This document shows, in pieces, positions 62,874 through 64,000 of a DNA stretch of 64,000 nucleotides; the first letter of the stretch is position 1; the number at the start of each line of letters is the position of its first letter. The notes beneath the pieces were generated by a model, which was not told where the DNA came from, did not search any database, and was given only the letters and a program-made list of their open reading frames with translations. The translations under genes and the position numbers were made by a program. This DNA comes from Acinetobacter calcoaceticus DSM 30006 = CIP 81.8. Its GTDB lineage: Bacteria > Pseudomonadota > Gammaproteobacteria > Pseudomonadales > Moraxellaceae. The DNA lies in NCBI RefSeq assembly GCF_000368965.1, contig NZ_KB849778.1:186001-250000 (forward strand), in the 5' to 3' direction.

Positions 62874-63617
62874 CTATTTTCCAGACTCAACTTTTAAATA
62901 AGTTCCATCTGCATACACATTATGTCCAAAGCCACAACCCGAGTTGCCCTCGTTTTGTTTGACCTGAATATAATTTCCTAATTTGGCATTGGTTTTAAAA
63001 TCAAGCTGAATGCGGCAGTCTTGATCTTTATAGACGATTTGCTTTTTATTGCTCGGCATTGTGGTGCCAAACTCACCCATGTTCGGGCCGTAAATTAAGC
63101 TTCTAAGTCCCATATATAAACCAGCATAGCTGATTGCATATTGCCCCTTCTCACGGCTTACCGTGATGTGGTCCCACTCACCAAAACCTGAGTAACGCAC
63201 ATATTCACCAGACAAGTCATTTGATGCTTTAGGTGCAGGTAATTGCTTAAGGTTAAATTGGCTCGATTTTGATTTTTCATCGAGCATAAACCACGATCTT
63301 GCCCAAAGTGGCTGACCCAGTTTGGCGTAGGCTAAACCCACGTTGTTATTGGCAACTTCAATATCTCGATCGGTAAATTTAACTGTAGTTTCATCTGCAT
63401 TGGCTTTACAAAACGCAGTCCAAGAGGCTTGATTCTGGAAATTTTCTAGGGCTTTTTTATATTGTTTTTGGTCGTAGTTTTTCTTACCTAAGCTCGCGTA
63501 TTGCTTCACTTTATTACAGCTTTGCTGTAGCTCTTGTGCAAAAGAAAATTCTGCATGAGTAACCGACAAAGCCGAAAGTGTCAGAACCGCGCAACCTGAA
63601 ATAATAGATTTAATCAT
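62874..63617 (-). CDS. Secreted hypothetical protein with TPR-like region
   Basis: 247 residues: signal peptide (SIISGCAVLTLSALSVTHA), then a helical region with TPR-like spacing (YASLGKKNYDQKQYKKALENFQNQ; NNVGLAYAKLGQPLWARSWF), then a beta-rich C-terminal part (GQYAISYAGLYMGLRSLIYG). This mix suggests an envelope-stress or scaffolding role in the periplasm. No family name recognised. Confidence 0.72.
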   Translation of the reverse strand: MIKSIISGCAVLTLSALSVTHAEFSFAQELQQSCNKVKQYASLGKKNYDQKQYKKALENFQNQASWTAFCKANADETTVKFTDRDIEVANNNVGLAYAKLGQPLWARSWFMLDEKSKSSQFNLKQLPAPKASNDLSGEYVRYSGFGEWDHITVSREKGQYAISYAGLYMGLRSLIYGPNMGEFGTTMPSNKKQIVYKDQDCRIQLDFKTNAKLGNYIQVKQNEGNSGCGFGHNVYADGTYLKVESGK

Positions 63618-63740
63618 TTTTAAAATTCTTTAATAATTAACTAATTATATAATATGAGCTAGTTCAACAAATCACAATTCTCTGCAACAAAAGTCCATTA
63701 CAATGCTGGTTAGCTTAGGTTCTTTCATCACGCCATATAA

Positions 63741-63778
63741 AAAGGCCTGAACGTTTAAGTCCAAGCCTTTTGATTTTT
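63741..63778 (-). terminator. Terminator of the partial gene at the right edge
   Basis: Minus-strand AAAAGGCTTGG / CAGGCCTTTT stem around a ~10-base loop, then T-run, about 20 bases past the stop of the gene that ends at 63799. Confidence 0.65.
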
Positions 63779-63798
63779 AGAGTTTAGCCAAATCTCAA

Positions 63799-64000
63799 CT
63801 AAGAAGACTCACTTAGACTCAAACTAGAATGATGATTTTGACAAATTGCGCTTTGCAAAATTTTCATACTATTTTTAATCGCATCTTCGACCTGTATTTG
63901 ACTCTCTCCCATAAAATGAATTTTTGCAGGAATATTTTCATAACTAAAATTGTTATGGTCACCACTTTCTTGGATTAACTGATAAGTAATCGTTTCATTC
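63799..64000 (-). CDS. Partial gene at right edge, C-terminal part
   Basis: About 67 C-terminal residues on the minus strand ending at a TAG at 63799-63801; the rest lies beyond 64000. The visible part is polar (IHFMGESQIQVEDAIKNSMKIL) with a His-containing tail (CQNHHSSLSLSES) and no membrane segment. Not identifiable from this fragment. Confidence 0.55.
   Translation of the reverse strand, partial: NETITYQLIQESGDHNNFSYENIPAKIHFMGESQIQVEDAIKNSMKILQSAICQNHHSSLSLSESS

Overview
The window is an AT-rich gammaproteobacterial chromosome segment whose gene content and order fit Acinetobacter, probably the A. calcoaceticus-baumannii complex: a division cluster starting directly at rsmH with no mraZ in front, a dispersed hisB-hisH / hisA / hisF arrangement with a choline-kinase-type thrB beside hisF, an ompR-envZ pair downstream of tex, a czcI-czcCBA-czcD metal efflux block and a SulP-carbonic anhydrase fusion. 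No rRNA, CRISPR array, integrase or complete insertion sequence was seen.

Layout. 1-1.5 kb: start of the division/cell-wall cluster (rsmH-ftsL-ftsI, minus strand, ftsI cut by the window edge). 1.8-4.2 kb: a quinone-reductase-like flavoprotein divergent from a TetR regulator, then a sulfate-binding protein. 5-9.7 kb: gltX, tRNA-Ala, three identical tRNA-Glu genes, an amino acid permease and a hydrolase. 9.7-18.6 kb: small conserved proteins, then zinc/cobalt/cadmium export (CDF czcD, RND czcCBA, His-rich czcI-like protein). 19.5-33.5 kb: core metabolism and information processing (ettA, metY, an SDR, SulP-CA, tex, ompR-envZ, a CoA-transferase). 33.6-44.1 kb: acetyltransferases, two tandem tRNA-Phe, the histidine genes, DUF805, a DEDDy exonuclease, an XRE-cupin regulator divergent from an EamA exporter, and thrB. 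44.1-51.9 kb: a lipid desaturase/hydroxylase-like protein and its divergent AraC regulator, aqpZ, a LysE exporter, a secreted nuclease, kup and tRNA-Ser. 51.9-64 kb: an accessory-looking stretch with many small unknown proteins.

Most unusual parts. (1) At 57.96-58.53 kb the minus strand carries what looks like a stand-alone phage-type C4/CI immunity RNA module: a strong promoter, a compact structured RNA with two perfect closing-stem segments, copies of the same arm sequences just downstream next to a Shine-Dalgarno site, then an Ash/Icd-like short ORF broken by an in-frame amber codon and overlapping the start of a TetR gene. This resembles the P1 c4-icd-ant and P4 CI logic, applied here to a chromosomal TetR regulator. 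(2) At 55.28-56.52 kb a translationally coupled two-gene unit (unknown 158-residue protein plus a DUF1828/DUF1829-type protein) lies in very AT-rich DNA and looks horizontally acquired; its function is unknown. (3) Several regulatory architectures are readable directly: a cluster of GCAATAT/ATATTGC half-sites between the XRE-cupin and EamA genes, a perfect 38-bp palindrome upstream of the LysE exporter, a tRNA promoter embedded in an 11-bp inverted repeat, and a family of related terminators behind three neighbouring units.

Functional assignments come from motifs and family resemblance read by eye. No database search or structure prediction was run, so names of poorly known families are tentative.
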